Part shown: piece by piece, positions 43,882 through 53,134 of the stretch
Numbering within the stretch: the first letter of the stretch is position 1
How the letters are laid out: every line of letters begins with the position of its first letter
Assembly: GCF_000718005.1 (NCBI RefSeq)
Contig: NZ_JODV01000001.1
Length of the DNA: 64,000 nt
DNA from: Actinoalloteichus_B caeruleus
GTDB taxonomy: Bacteria > Actinomycetota > Actinomycetes > Mycobacteriales > Pseudonocardiaceae
Direction: 5' to 3' (one strand)
Program-made: the position numbers and the translations under genes
The notes under the pieces: model-generated
Database searches by the model: none
Seen by the model: the letters and a program-made list of their open reading frames with translations, nothing else
What the model was told of the DNA's origin: nothing

Positions 43882-44802
43882 TCAGAAGTGGGCGTCGGCC
43901 GGCACCGGCTGGCAGGCAGGGCAGGAGAAGGAGGAGCGGTTCATGAACGGGTCGCGGCGGACGGCGGCCCCACACCGGCGGCAGGGGCGGTCCTCCTGCC
44001 CGTACACCGCCAAGGTCCGGTCGAAGTAGCCGGACTGACCGTTGACGTTGACGTACAGCGCGTCGAAGGAGGTTCCGCCGGCGGCGAGCGCCGCCCGCAT
44101 CACCCGCGCCGCCTCGTCCAACACTCGGCGGCCGTCGGCGGCGGACAGCACCGAGGTCGGGTACGCCCAGTGCAGCCCGGCCCGCCACAGCGCCTCGTCC
44201 GCGTAGATGTTGCCCACACCCGACACCAGCGTCTGGTCGAGCAGGGCGCGTTTGATCCCGGTACGACGCCGTTGGATCGCCGACACGGCGGCGTCCAGGT
44301 CGAAACGGGGGTCCATCGGGTCACGCCCGATGTGGGACAACGGCACCGGGAGCGACTCGCCGTCCACGGCCACCGTCTCGGCGAGGAAGAGACCGCCGAA
44401 GGTCCGCTGGTCGACGAAGCGCAGTTCCGGCCCGCCATCGGCGAAACGGAACCGGACACGCAGGTGCTTCTCGTCCGGGGCGGCCCCGTCCTTGACCAAC
44501 AGCTGCCCGCTCATCCCGAGGTGGACCAGCATGGCCGTGGTCGCGTCGGCCTGGACGGCGGTACCCGCGAGCTCCGACCCGGTCACGGAGTCGGCCTCGT
44601 CCAGTTCCAGCCACAGGTACTTGCCACGCCGCCTCGCGGCGGCCAGCACGGCCCCGGTGAGCCGCCCCTCGAAGTCCGCTGGCCCCGGCAGGTGCCGGCG
44701 GACCGCCCTGGGGTGCAGCACCTCGACCTCGGACACCCGGCGGCCGACCGCGTGCTCGGCGACACCCCGCCGGACGACCTCCACCTCGGGCAGCTCTGGC
44801 AC
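43882..44802 (-). CDS. mutM: Formamidopyrimidine-DNA glycosylase
   Basis: Fpg/MutM removes oxidised purines such as 8-oxoguanine from DNA and cuts the strand. The 306-residue protein begins with the essential PELPEVE block (Pro2, Glu3 catalytic), has the lysine in [11 protein letters not shown], the H2TH region [13 protein letters not shown], and the zinc finger at the C-terminus with CRRCG and SCPAC. GTG 44802 places Pro at position 2 as required by the mechanism. It lies 47 bases after rnc in a conserved rpmF-rnc-fpg cluster. Confidence 0.96.
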   Translation of the reverse strand: MPELPEVEVVRRGVAEHAVGRRVSEVEVLHPRAVRRHLPGPADFEGRLTGAVLAAARRRGKYLWLELDEADSVTGSELAGTAVQADATTAMLVHLGMSGQLLVKDGAAPDEKHLRVRFRFADGGPELRFVDQRTFGGLFLAETVAVDGESLPVPLSHIGRDPMDPRFDLDAAVSAIQRRRTGIKRALLDQTLVSGVGNIYADEALWRAGLHWAYPTSVLSAADGRRVLDEAARVMRAALAAGGTSFDALYVNVNGQSGYFDRTLAVYGQEDRPCRRCGAAVRRDPFMNRSSFSCPACQPVPADAHF

Positions 44803-44849
44803 GCGACACGTCTCCCGGTCCTGGGCGGCGACCCCGCCGGACCAGCGGG

Positions 44850-45614
44850 TCAGTCCCCGTCGGTCGGCTCGGCGCCGGCGCCCTCGTCCTCGCCGCGCAG
44901 CTGGTCCGAGAGCAGCCGCCACGCGGCCTCGGCCGAGCGCTGCTCGGCTTCCTTCTTCGTGCGGCCCACACCACTGCCGGAGGGTTTCCCAGCCACCAGA
45001 ACAGTGGCCGTGAACTCCTTGCGGTGGTCCGGACCTTCCTCCTCGACGCGGTACTCGGGCACCCCGAGACCCGCGGCGGCGGTCAGCTCCTGGAGGCTGG
45101 TCTTCCAGTCCAGGCCGGCGCCACGCAGCGGCGCCTCCTCGAGGAGCTGGTCGAACATGCGGTGCACGGTCTGCCTGGCGATCTCGATGCCGTGTTGCAG
45201 GTACACCGCGCCCAGCACCGCCTCCAGGCCGTCGGCCAGGATGCTCGCCTTGTCGCGCCCGCCGGTCAGCTCCTCACCCCGGCCGAGCAACAGGTGGGCA
45301 CCCAGCCCACCCTCGCCCAGCTGCCGGGCCACGCTGGCCAGGGCCTGCATGTTGACCACGCTCGCGCGCAGCTTCGCGAGCTGCCCCTCGGGCAGCTCCG
45401 GATGCCTGCGGTAGAGGTGATCGGTGATCACCAACCCGAGCACCGCGTCGCCCAGGAACTCCAGCCGCTCGTTCGGCGGCAGCCCCCCGTTCTCGTAGGC
45501 GTACGACCGGTGCGTCAGAGCCAGCGTCAACAGCTCGGCGTCGAGCTCGACGCCGAGCGCGTTCAACAGCAGGGCTGGGTCCACCGACCGGCCCCTGTCT
45601 GCCTTTCCCCCCAC
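44850..45614 (-). CDS. rnc: Ribonuclease III
   Basis: RNase III cuts double-stranded RNA and processes rRNA precursors. The 254-residue protein has the catalytic signature [13 protein letters not shown] and the second acidic site with [20 protein letters not shown], then a C-terminal double-stranded RNA binding domain ([32 protein letters not shown] ... [21 protein letters not shown]). GTG 45614 gives a normal start. It sits between rpmF and fpg, the conserved actinobacterial order, 24 bases after rpmF. Confidence 0.96.
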   Translation of the reverse strand: MGGKADRGRSVDPALLLNALGVELDAELLTLALTHRSYAYENGGLPPNERLEFLGDAVLGLVITDHLYRRHPELPEGQLAKLRASVVNMQALASVARQLGEGGLGAHLLLGRGEELTGGRDKASILADGLEAVLGAVYLQHGIEIARQTVHRMFDQLLEEAPLRGAGLDWKTSLQELTAAAGLGVPEYRVEEEGPDHRKEFTATVLVAGKPSGSGVGRTKKEAEQRSAEAAWRLLSDQLRGEDEGAGAEPTDGD

Positions 45615-45638
45615 GAACTACTCGTCGGCTGACAGCGG

Positions 45639-45821
45639 TCAGGCCGGACGAGCGACCTGACGGCCGTCGTAGGTGCCGCACTCGGGGCAGACGACATGCG
45701 GCAGCTTCGGCTGGCGGCAGGTGCGGTTGGAGCAGGCGACCAGGGTCGGCGCGGTGGTCTTCCACTGGGCGCGACGGGAGCGCGTGTTGGACCGCGACAT
45801 CTTGCGCTTCGGGACGGCCAC
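45639..45821 (-). CDS. rpmF: 50S ribosomal protein L32
   Basis: A 60-residue basic ribosomal protein with the classic start [20 protein letters not shown]. It contains two Cys pairs, C-x4-C in ACSNRTC and C-x2-C in VCPECG, capable of binding zinc. It follows the YceD gene by two bases and is followed by rnc, a conserved arrangement in which L32 and YceD are made together. Confidence 0.96.
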   Translation of the reverse strand: MAVPKRKMSRSNTRSRRAQWKTTAPTLVACSNRTCRQPKLPHVVCPECGTYDGRQVARPA

Positions 45822-45823
45822 GG

Positions 45824-46438
45824 CTAGTTCTCCTCTGGTTTGTCTTCTTGGCCGCTGGTCCGCTCCAGCAGAGCGGCCCAGCGAGGGTCAATCGTCTCAT
45901 GGCGGTGGCCGGGCTCGAGTTCGGCCCATCTCCGACCGCATTCCACGCACAGACCCTGGCAGGTCTCCGCGCACAGCGGAGAGGATGGTAGCGAAAGCAG
46001 CAGCGCGTCCCGGACGACGGGTTCCAGGTCGACGAGTTCGTCCACCATCCGCGAGACCTCGTCGGGGTCCGTGCTCTGTTCGGTGGCGCTGTCCGGGTAG
46101 GCGAACAGTTCGGTGATCTCCACCTCGACCGAGTCCTCGATGGGCTCCAGGCACCGCGAGCACTCACCGGTCAGCGGCGCGCTCGCCGTCCCCGCGACGA
46201 GGACGCCCTCCATCACGGAGTCGACGCGCACGTCAAGGGTGATCTCCTCGCCCCTCGGAACCCCGATCATGTCGAGCGAGAAGCTGTCCGGCGCGGGGAT
46301 GGAGCGGTGGTAGCGCCGGCTCATGCCAGGGCGTCGACCGACATCACGGGTGTCGATCACCCAGGGCCCGGTCGGCAGCGCGCCGCCACCGGAGGAGGAA
46401 CGGGATACGGGTTTCTGCGACATAGTGGTTGCCATCAT
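45824..46438 (-). CDS. YceD/DUF177 family protein
   Basis: A protein of about 204 residues of the DUF177 family, nearly always encoded directly upstream of rpmF and implicated in 23S rRNA accumulation. The motif C-SRCLEPI with the Cys pair ([12 protein letters not shown]) and the later C-x3-C-x3-C-x2-C cluster ([15 protein letters not shown]) suggest metal binding. The start is uncertain: ATG 46438, 46435 and 46423 are in frame and no strong ribosome binding site is visible. The stop is two bases from rpmF. Confidence 0.9.
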   Translation of the reverse strand: MMATTMSQKPVSRSSSGGGALPTGPWVIDTRDVGRRPGMSRRYHRSIPAPDSFSLDMIGVPRGEEITLDVRVDSVMEGVLVAGTASAPLTGECSRCLEPIEDSVEVEITELFAYPDSATEQSTDPDEVSRMVDELVDLEPVVRDALLLSLPSSPLCAETCQGLCVECGRRWAELEPGHRHETIDPRWAALLERTSGQEDKPEEN

Positions 46439-46603
46439 GCACGTAGTCGGGTCGGGTCGGTTGCCGACCGTCCAGCGTACCGCCGCCGAGGGTGCCAGGG
46501 CCAGGTCCCGGCGCGGGCGAACGACCTGGTGGCCGGGGCCGTCGGGCCCGCAGACGAGCGGACCGGGCTCCCGTGGGGGCGCGCCGAGGAGCGGCGGGGG
46601 TGC

Positions 46604-47359
46604 TCAGTTCGAGACCGTGGGCGTGTTCTGCTCCCAGTCGGAGGGCCCCCGGTCCCAGTCCCCGTAGTCGAAGCTGGTGCGCGAGGGAGCCCGCAGCTGC
46701 TGGCGCCCCTTGCCCACCGTCCGCAGGGTCCGGTTGAGGAGTTCCTCGAAGTCGGCGAGCTTGGCGTCAACGTAGGCGTCGCACTCCGACCGCAGGCGTT
46801 CCGCCTCGGTGTTGGCGCGGTCCACGATCTGCGTCGACTCCACGTGCGCCGCGTGCACGACCTCGGTCTGGGAGACCAGCCGGGACTGCTCGGCCTGCCC
46901 CTCGGACACCGCCTGCTCGTAGGCGGCCCGGCCGGCCTGGATCATCCGGTCGGCCTCCGAGCGGGCCCTGGCCACGTACTCCTCGTACTCGTGGTTGCCG
47001 GCCTTGACGACCATGTCCGACTCGGAGTGGGCCTCGGCGAGCATCCGTTCCGCCCGCATCCGGGCCTCGGTGACGAGGCGGTCGGCCTCGGCGCGAGCCT
47101 CGGCGAGGGTCTGCTCGGCCTCGGCCCTGGCGGTCTCCACCGACTGCTGGGCGCCCTGGGTGGCCTCGTTGACGATCTGGTCGCGGTGGTCGAGGACGTC
47201 CTGCGCGTCGTCGAGCTCGTTCGGCAGGGCATCCCTGACCTCGTCGAGCAGCTCCAGGACATCGCCACGGGGGACGACACATCCCGAGGTCATGGGGACA
47301 CCGCGAGCGTCCTCGACGATCGTCACCAACTCGTCGAGCGACTCGAACACCCGGTACAC
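46604..47359 (-). CDS. DivIVA-family septation protein (SepIVA-like)
   Basis: A 251-residue coiled-coil protein. Residues 1-60 form a short N-terminal DivIVA-like segment (MYRVFESLDELVTIVEDA), followed by a long Ala/Glu/Arg-rich coiled coil from about 60 to 210, and a disordered tail. Position between the yceD-rpmF-rnc-fpg cluster and coaD matches the mycobacterial septum factor SepIVA, which localises to the division site. The function is inferred from context and architecture. ATG start; the gene appears monocistronic. Confidence 0.82.
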   Translation of the reverse strand: MYRVFESLDELVTIVEDARGVPMTSGCVVPRGDVLELLDEVRDALPNELDDAQDVLDHRDQIVNEATQGAQQSVETARAEAEQTLAEARAEADRLVTEARMRAERMLAEAHSESDMVVKAGNHEYEEYVARARSEADRMIQAGRAAYEQAVSEGQAEQSRLVSQTEVVHAAHVESTQIVDRANTEAERLRSECDAYVDAKLADFEELLNRTLRTVGKGRQQLRAPSRTSFDYGDWDRGPSDWEQNTPTVSN

Positions 47360-47533
47360 GTCTGTCTTCTCCCCAGCGACCCAGTCTGTGATCCAGCGTC
47401 CAGTCTGCCCTGACAGGACGCGGATGTCAGGGATGTGGTGGGAATGCGCGTGTCCGATACCGTCCTACCCCCCGAACGGAGCAGTCAGGCGAGTTCGGAG
47501 CACCCCGTCGTCGATGAGGAGCAGGAGGACGCC

Positions 47534-48019
47534 ATGTCGTCGTCATCACCGGCCCGGACCCCGGCCACGTCACCGCCGGTGTTCCGCCGAGCCAGGAGCG
47601 AGGACCTGCCGGCGATCATCGGCCTCCTGGCCGACGACGAACTCGGCGCGGGGAGGGAGGCGCCGGGGGACCCGGTCTACCGAGCCGCGTTCGAGGACAT
47701 CGACGCCGACCCCAGGCAGCTCCTGGTGGTCGCCGACCTCGGGGGCGAGGTGGTCGGCACCCTCCAGCTCACCCTCATCAGCGGGCTGTCGCGGCGAGCG
47801 GCGACGCGAGCGCAGATCGAGGCGGTGCGCGTGCGGGAGGACCAGCGGGGCGGCGGAGTGGGCAGGGCGCTGCTGGAATGGGCTCTCGACCAGGCGCGGC
47901 AGCGGGGGGCCGTCCTGGCCCAGCTCACCACGGATGTCCGGCGGGTGGACGCGCTGCGCTTCTACGAACGGCTGGGTTTCCAGGCCAGCCACCACGGGCT
48001 GAAGCTCCCCCTGATCTGA
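47534..48019 (+). CDS. GNAT-family N-acetyltransferase
   Basis: A 161-residue acetyltransferase. The acetyl-CoA loop is VREDQRGGGVGRALLEWAL, followed by the terminal block ALRFYERLGFQASHHGLKL; the N-terminal RRARSEDLPAIIGLLADDELG is the first strand and helix of the fold. ATG 47534 follows AGGAGGACGCC. The substrate cannot be predicted. It is transcribed away from the sepIVA-like gene and converges with coaD. Confidence 0.9.
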   Translation: MSSSSPARTPATSPPVFRRARSEDLPAIIGLLADDELGAGREAPGDPVYRAAFEDIDADPRQLLVVADLGGEVVGTLQLTLISGLSRRAATRAQIEAVRVREDQRGGGVGRALLEWALDQARQRGAVLAQLTTDVRRVDALRFYERLGFQASHHGLKLPLI

Positions 48020-48194
48020 CCCGAGGTCCGGGTGCCAGGAACGACCGCTCGCCGGGGCGGCACCTGGTCGTCGCCGCGTCGGGACCGTCGCCGGCACCTC
48101 CCGGTGGGCGGTGTCGCCCACGACCGCCGTCGCGGTGGGGCGGCGCCGTTCCGGGGGCAGCGCCTCGGCGTCGCCCCGCACGGCGCACCGGTGG

Positions 48195-48689
48195 TCAGTC
48201 GCGCTGCGCCGCCCGCTCGGCGAACCGTGCCCGCAGCCGGCGGTCCACCTTCGGCGGCACCAGCGGGGAGACGTCCCCGCCGTAGGCGGCGACCTCCTTG
48301 ACCAGCGAGCTGGCCAGGAAGCTGTAGAGGGGGTTCGTCGGCATGAACAGGGTGTCGACCCCGGAGAGCCGCTGGTTCATCTGAGCCATCTGGAGCTCGT
48401 AGTCGAAGTCGCTGACCGCGCGCAGTCCCTTCACGATGGCCTTGATGTCGTGCTCCTTGCAGTAGTCGACCAGCAGGCCGGGCCAGGAGTCGATCCTGAC
48501 GTTCGGCCAGCGCGCGGTCTCCTCGCGGAGCATCTCCATCCGCTCCTCGACGCTGAACAGGCGGTGCTTGCTCGTGTTGTAGAGGACCGCGACATGGACC
48601 TCGTCGAACAGCCCGGCGGCCCGTTCCACGATGTCCAGGTGGCCGTTGGTCACCGGGTCGTACGAGCCTGGGCAGACGGCACGTCTCAT
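48195..48689 (-). CDS. coaD: Phosphopantetheine adenylyltransferase
   Basis: CoaD makes dephospho-CoA from ATP and 4'-phosphopantetheine. The 164-residue protein has the nucleotidyltransferase start AVCPGSYDPVTNGHLDIVERA with the T/HxGH-type motif (TNGH), the substrate block YNTSKHRLFSVEERMEML, and KGLRAVSDFDYELQMAQMN. ATG 48689 gives the canonical N-terminus. rsmD lies upstream with a hairpin between them. It is normally encoded after rsmD in actinobacteria. Confidence 0.96.
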   Translation of the reverse strand: MRRAVCPGSYDPVTNGHLDIVERAAGLFDEVHVAVLYNTSKHRLFSVEERMEMLREETARWPNVRIDSWPGLLVDYCKEHDIKAIVKGLRAVSDFDYELQMAQMNQRLSGVDTLFMPTNPLYSFLASSLVKEVAAYGGDVSPLVPPKVDRRLRARFAERAAQRD

Positions 48690-48708
48690 GGGCCGGACGC
48701 TAGCAGCA

Positions 48709-48731
48709 GGAACCGGGGAAACCCCGGTTCC
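48709..48731 (-). repeat. Hairpin between rsmD and coaD
   Basis: GGAACCGGGG (48709-48718) and CCCCGGTTCC (48722-48731) form a perfect 10-bp stem with an AAA loop, 20 bases before the coaD start. It could be a partial terminator after rsmD, or could cover the coaD leader. Confidence 0.55.
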
Positions 48732-48821
48732 CGACCGCAGGGTGATCGGCATCACCTCCGCCGAGGACGGGCCGCCCGGGCCGCCGGGCGACGCGGGGGC
48801 GCCCCGACCCCCTCGGCGCCC

Positions 48822-49382
48822 TCAGCCGTCCCGTTCGGCCCAGTACAGCACCGTGTCGCCGTACTTCGCGGCGCGGAGGGCGCGGTGGTCGGCCGGCCAC
48901 TCCGGTTCGGGCGAACGCGCCGCGCGCTCGATGACGAGCAGCCCCTCGGGGACCAGCCAGCCGCCGGCCGCGAGCGCGGCCAGGGTCGCGTTCAGGTCGC
49001 CGGGCGGGAGGTCGTAGGGCGGGTCGGCCAGGACCAGGTCGTAGCCCTCGGCAGGTGGACCGGCCAAGGCCGCCGGCACGGTGCCCAGCACCACCTCCGA
49101 CCTCGCCCGCAACCCGAGGTCGGCGACGTTCCGCCGGAGCACGTCCGCCGCGCGCCGGTTGGCCTCCACGAAGGTCACGTGCTCGGCGCCCCGGGACAAC
49201 GCCTCGAGCCCCAGCGCTCCACTGCCCGCGTAGAGGTCGAGGACCCGGGCTCCCTCCAGTTCCATCCGAGCGGCGAGCGCGCTGAAGAGCGCCTCCCGCA
49301 CCCGTTCCGAGGTGGGTCGGGTCCCCCTGGGCGGAACCGCGATCCGCCTACCTCCGACTGTTCCGGCGACGATCCTGGTCAC
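48822..49382 (-). CDS. rsmD: 16S rRNA (guanine(966)-N(2))-methyltransferase
   Basis: RsmD methylates G966 of 16S rRNA. The 186-residue protein has the start TRIVAGTVGGRRIAVPP, the SAM site VLDLYAGSGALGLEALSRGA, the acidic loop FVEANRRA and the catalytic LVLADPPY motif. The GTG start at 49382 gives the normal length. It sits between pyc and coaD on the same strand, the conserved order in actinobacteria. Confidence 0.95.
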   Translation of the reverse strand: MTRIVAGTVGGRRIAVPPRGTRPTSERVREALFSALAARMELEGARVLDLYAGSGALGLEALSRGAEHVTFVEANRRAADVLRRNVADLGLRARSEVVLGTVPAALAGPPAEGYDLVLADPPYDLPPGDLNATLAALAAGGWLVPEGLLVIERAARSPEPEWPADHRALRAAKYGDTVLYWAERDG

Positions 49383-49460
49383 CGGCCCATCATCGCCGGC
49401 CGGGCTCGCCGCTCCCGGCCGGGGCCGGCCCGGATGCGCCGGGTCCGGCCCCGCCGCCGG

Positions 49461-52400
49461 TCACGACAGCTCGATCAGCAGGTCGCCCCCTTCGACCTGC
49501 TGCACCCCGCCGATGGCGAGCCGACGGACCGTTCCGCCCTTCGGGGCGGTGATGCCAGCCTCCATCTTCATCGCCTCGATGGTCGCGACGGTCTGACCGG
49601 CCTCGACGGTGTCGCCCTCGACGACCGAGACCGTCACGACCCCGGAGAACGGCGCCGCGACGTGACCGGGGTTCCCCCGGTCCGCCTTCTCCGCGGCGGG
49701 CATGTCCGAGGCGATGGACCGGTCCCGGACCTGGATGGGCCGCAGCTGCCCGTTGAGGGTGGCCATCACGGTCCGCATGCCGCGCTCGTCGGCCTCGCCG
49801 ATCGCCTCCAGGTGGATGAACAGCCGGACACCGCGTTCCAGGTCGACCGAGTACTCCTCGCCCGGGCGCAGGCCGTACAGGAAGTCCTTGGTCCGCAGGA
49901 CGCTGGTGTCACCGAACGCCTCGCGGTGCTGGGCGAACTCCTTAGCCGGCCCGGGGAACAGCAGCCGGTTCAACGTCGTCCTCGGGTCCGAGCCCAACCC
50001 GGCCCGGTCCTCCTCGGTGAGATCCACCACCGGGCGGGGCTCGGCGCGGCCCGCCAGCGCCTTGGTCCGGAAGGGCTCCGGCCACCCGCCGGGCGGATCG
50101 CCCAGCTCTCCGCGCAGGAACCCGACGACCGAGTCCGGGATGTCGAACCGCTGCGGGTCGGCCTCGAACTCGGCCGGGTCGACACCCGCCCCCACCAGGT
50201 GCAGGGCGAGGTCCCCGACCACCTTGGAGGAGGGGGTGACCTTGACCAGGTGGCCCAGGATCCGGTCGGCGGCCGCGTAGGTGGCCTCGATCTCCTCGAA
50301 CCGGTCGCCGAGCCCGAGGGCGATGGCCTGTTGCCGCAGGTTCGACAGCTGCCCACCCGGGATCTCGTGCCGGTACACCCGGCCGGTCGGGGACGGGAGC
50401 CCCGACTCGAACGGCTGGTAGACGCGGCGCACTGCCTCCCAGTAGGGCTCGAGGTCGCAGACCGCCCGCAGGTCGAGGCCGGTCGACCGCTCGGTGTGGT
50501 CTGTCGCGGCGACGATGGCGGACAACGGGGGTTGGGAGGTCGTGCCAGCCATCGAGGCCGCGGCCCCGTCCACCGCGTCGACCCCGGCGTGGACGGCCGC
50601 CAGCAGGGTGGCGAGCTGCCCGCCCGGGGTGTCGTGGGTGTGCAGGTGCACCGGCAGGTCGAACTCGCGCCGCAGCGCCGAGACCAGGGTCGCCGCCGCC
50701 GGTGGGCGCAACAGCCCTGCCATGTCCTTGACCGCCAGGACGTGCGCCCCCGCCGCCACGATCTGCTCGGCGAGCCGGAGGTAGTAGTCCAGCGTGTAGA
50801 GGCGCTCACCCGGGTCCGAGAGGTCACCGGTGTAGCAGAGTGCGACCTCGGCCACGGCGGAACCGGTCTCCCGCACCGCGTCGATCGCCGGCCGCATCTG
50901 GCCCACGTCGTTGAGCGCGTCGAACACCCGGAAGATGTCGATGCCGGTGGCGGCGGCCTCCCGGACGAAGGCGTTGGTCACGTCCGTCGGGTACGGCGTG
51001 TACCCCACGGTGTTCCGTCCCCGCAGCAGCATCTGGAGGCAGATGTTGGGCACGGCCTCCCGCAGCGCGGCCAGCCGCTCCCAGGGGTCCTCGGAGAGGA
51101 ACCGCAGGGCCACGTCGTAGGTGGCTCCGCCCCAGGCCTCCAGGGAGAGCAGGCGCGGGGTCATCCTGGCCACGTGGGGAGCGACGGCGACCAGGTCCCG
51201 GGTCCGGACCCGGGTGGCCAGCAGCGACTGGTGCGCGTCCCGGAACGTCGTGTCGGTGACCGCGACCGCGTCGGAGGACCGCAGCCACCGGGCGAACCCG
51301 ACCGGCCCCAACTCGGCCAGCCGCTGCCGGGAACCCGGCGGGGCGGGTTCGGAGAGGTCGGTCTCGGGCAGCTTGTGCGCGGGGTCCAACAGGGACGGCC
51401 GCTCCCCGTGCGGACGGTTCACGGTGACGTCGGCGAGGTAGGTCAACAGCCTGGTGCCCCGGTCCGCCGAGTGGCGGGCGGTCAGCAGGTGGGGGCGTTC
51501 CTCGATGAAGGAGGTGGTGACCCGGCCCGCGCGGAAGTCCGGGTCGTCGAGGACGGCCTGGAGGAACGGGATGTTGGTCGCGACGCCCCTGATCCGGAAC
51601 TCGGCGACGGCCCGGCGGGCCCGGGAGACTGCGGTGGGGAAGTCGCGTCCCCGGCAGGAGAGCTTCACCAGCATCGAGTCGAAGTGGGCGCTGATGTTGG
51701 TGCCGGCGAAGGTCGTTCCCCCGTCGAGGCGGATGCCCGACCCGCCGGGCGACCGGTAGGCGCTGATCAGGCCGGTGTCCGGGCGGAAACCGTTGGTCGG
51801 GTCCTCCGTCGTGATCCGGCACTGCAACGCGGCGCCGCGCAGACTGACCGTCTCCTGGCTGAGCCCCAGGTCAGCCAGGGTCTCGCCGGAGGCGATCCGG
51901 AGCTGGGACTGGACGAGGTCGACGTCGGTGACCTCCTCGGTCACGGTGTGCTCGACCTGGATCCTGGGGTTCATCTCGATGAACACGTGCTCGCCGCGTT
52001 CGTCGAGCAGGAACTCCACCGTGCCGGCGTTGACGTAGCCGATCTGCCTGGCGAAGGCGACCGCGTCGGCGCAGATGCGTTCCCGCAGCGCCGGATCGAG
52101 GTTCGGGGCCGGTGCGATCTCGATGACCTTCTGGTGCCGTCGCTGCACCGAGCAGTCCCGCTCGAACAGGTGCATGACCTCACCGGTGGCGTCGGCGAGG
52201 ATCTGGACCTCGATGTGCCTCGGGTTGACCACCGCCCGCTCCAGGAAGACGGTGGGATCACCGAAGGCGGACTCGGCCTCCCGCATGGCGGCCTCCAGCG
52301 CGTCGCGCAACGCCTCCGGCCGTTCCACCCGGCGCATACCCCGCCCGCCACCGCCCGCCACCGCCTTGACGAACACCGGGAACGTCATGTCCTCCGCCGC

Positions 52401-52838
52401 GCGGAGGAGGTCCTCGATGCGCGAGGAGGGCTCCGACGACGCGAGCACCGGCAGGCCGGCGGCGCGGGCCGCCGCGACCGCCCTCGCCTTGTTCCCCGTC
52501 AGCTCCAGCACCTGTTGGGTGGGGCCGACGAAGGTGATCCCCGCCTCGGCGCAGGCCCGCGCGAGTTCCGGGTTCTCCGAGAGGAACCCGTAGCCGGGGT
52601 AGACGGCGTCGGCGCCCGCCCGGCGAGCGGCCTGCACGATCTCCGGCACCGACAGGTAGGCGCGCACCGGGTGCCCGGGCTCGCCGATCTCGTAGGCTTC
52701 GTCGGCTTTCAACCGGTGCAGGGAGTTGCGGTCCTCGTGCGGGAAGACGGCCACCGTCTTCGCTCCGAGCTCGTAGCCGGCTCGGAATGCCCGGATCGCG
52801 ATCTCACCGCGGTTGGCGACGAGGACCTTCCGAAACAT
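49461..52838 (-). CDS. pyc: Pyruvate carboxylase
   Basis: Pyruvate carboxylase fills the citric acid cycle by making oxaloacetate from pyruvate and bicarbonate using biotin. The 1125-residue protein contains all three domains: N-terminal biotin carboxylase (MFRKVLVANRGEIAIRAFRA, glycine-rich loop KAVAGGGGRGMRRV, and IQVEHTVTEEVT), the carboxyltransferase (TDTTFRDAHQSLLATRVRT, CYTGDLSDPGERLY, KDMAGLLRPPAAATL, LHTHDTPGGQ), and the C-terminal biotin carrier with VATIEAMKMEAGITAPKGG. The ATG start at 52838 has no close neighbour upstream, so it has its own promoter. Confidence 0.97.
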   Translation of the reverse strand: MFRKVLVANRGEIAIRAFRAGYELGAKTVAVFPHEDRNSLHRLKADEAYEIGEPGHPVRAYLSVPEIVQAARRAGADAVYPGYGFLSENPELARACAEAGITFVGPTQQVLELTGNKARAVAAARAAGLPVLASSEPSSRIEDLLRAAEDMTFPVFVKAVAGGGGRGMRRVERPEALRDALEAAMREAESAFGDPTVFLERAVVNPRHIEVQILADATGEVMHLFERDCSVQRRHQKVIEIAPAPNLDPALRERICADAVAFARQIGYVNAGTVEFLLDERGEHVFIEMNPRIQVEHTVTEEVTDVDLVQSQLRIASGETLADLGLSQETVSLRGAALQCRITTEDPTNGFRPDTGLISAYRSPGGSGIRLDGGTTFAGTNISAHFDSMLVKLSCRGRDFPTAVSRARRAVAEFRIRGVATNIPFLQAVLDDPDFRAGRVTTSFIEERPHLLTARHSADRGTRLLTYLADVTVNRPHGERPSLLDPAHKLPETDLSEPAPPGSRQRLAELGPVGFARWLRSSDAVAVTDTTFRDAHQSLLATRVRTRDLVAVAPHVARMTPRLLSLEAWGGATYDVALRFLSEDPWERLAALREAVPNICLQMLLRGRNTVGYTPYPTDVTNAFVREAAATGIDIFRVFDALNDVGQMRPAIDAVRETGSAVAEVALCYTGDLSDPGERLYTLDYYLRLAEQIVAAGAHVLAVKDMAGLLRPPAAATLVSALRREFDLPVHLHTHDTPGGQLATLLAAVHAGVDAVDGAAASMAGTTSQPPLSAIVAATDHTERSTGLDLRAVCDLEPYWEAVRRVYQPFESGLPSPTGRVYRHEIPGGQLSNLRQQAIALGLGDRFEEIEATYAAADRILGHLVKVTPSSKVVGDLALHLVGAGVDPAEFEADPQRFDIPDSVVGFLRGELGDPPGGWPEPFRTKALAGRAEPRPVVDLTEEDRAGLGSDPRTTLNRLLFPGPAKEFAQHREAFGDTSVLRTKDFLYGLRPGEEYSVDLERGVRLFIHLEAIGEADERGMRTVMATLNGQLRPIQVRDRSIASDMPAAEKADRGNPGHVAAPFSGVVTVSVVEGDTVEAGQTVATIEAMKMEAGITAPKGGTVRRLAIGGVQQVEGGDLLIELS

Positions 52839-53134
52839 GCGCGCTCCCTCCGATGGGCCAGTGTCGCGAGCAGGGACGTTACCCGCTTCGTCCTACTTTT
52901 CGGGAGTGCCGTTCCAGTGGCCAGACGCGGCCGGGGTGGTGCGTCCCCGGCGGCTGGCGCGTCAGGGGAGGCGGGTGGCGGCCGACGGGCGGGCGCCGGG
53001 GACCGTGCTGGTCCCACCCCCAGGTACGCCCTGGTCAGGACCCGGTCGGCGGGCGGCGTCCCGACCGGTCCGGCCAGCTCGCCGCCCGGGTGTGGTGGGT
53101 CGGTCGCCCACCCGAGGTCGGGGGTGCGGCGAGC
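52839..53134. other. Intergenic between pyc and recG
   Basis: A 296-base spacer holding the pyc promoter region and the 3' end of recG. A moderately AT-rich patch, CCTACTTTTCGGGAG, lies near 52891-52905. No gene is seen. Confidence 0.4.
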
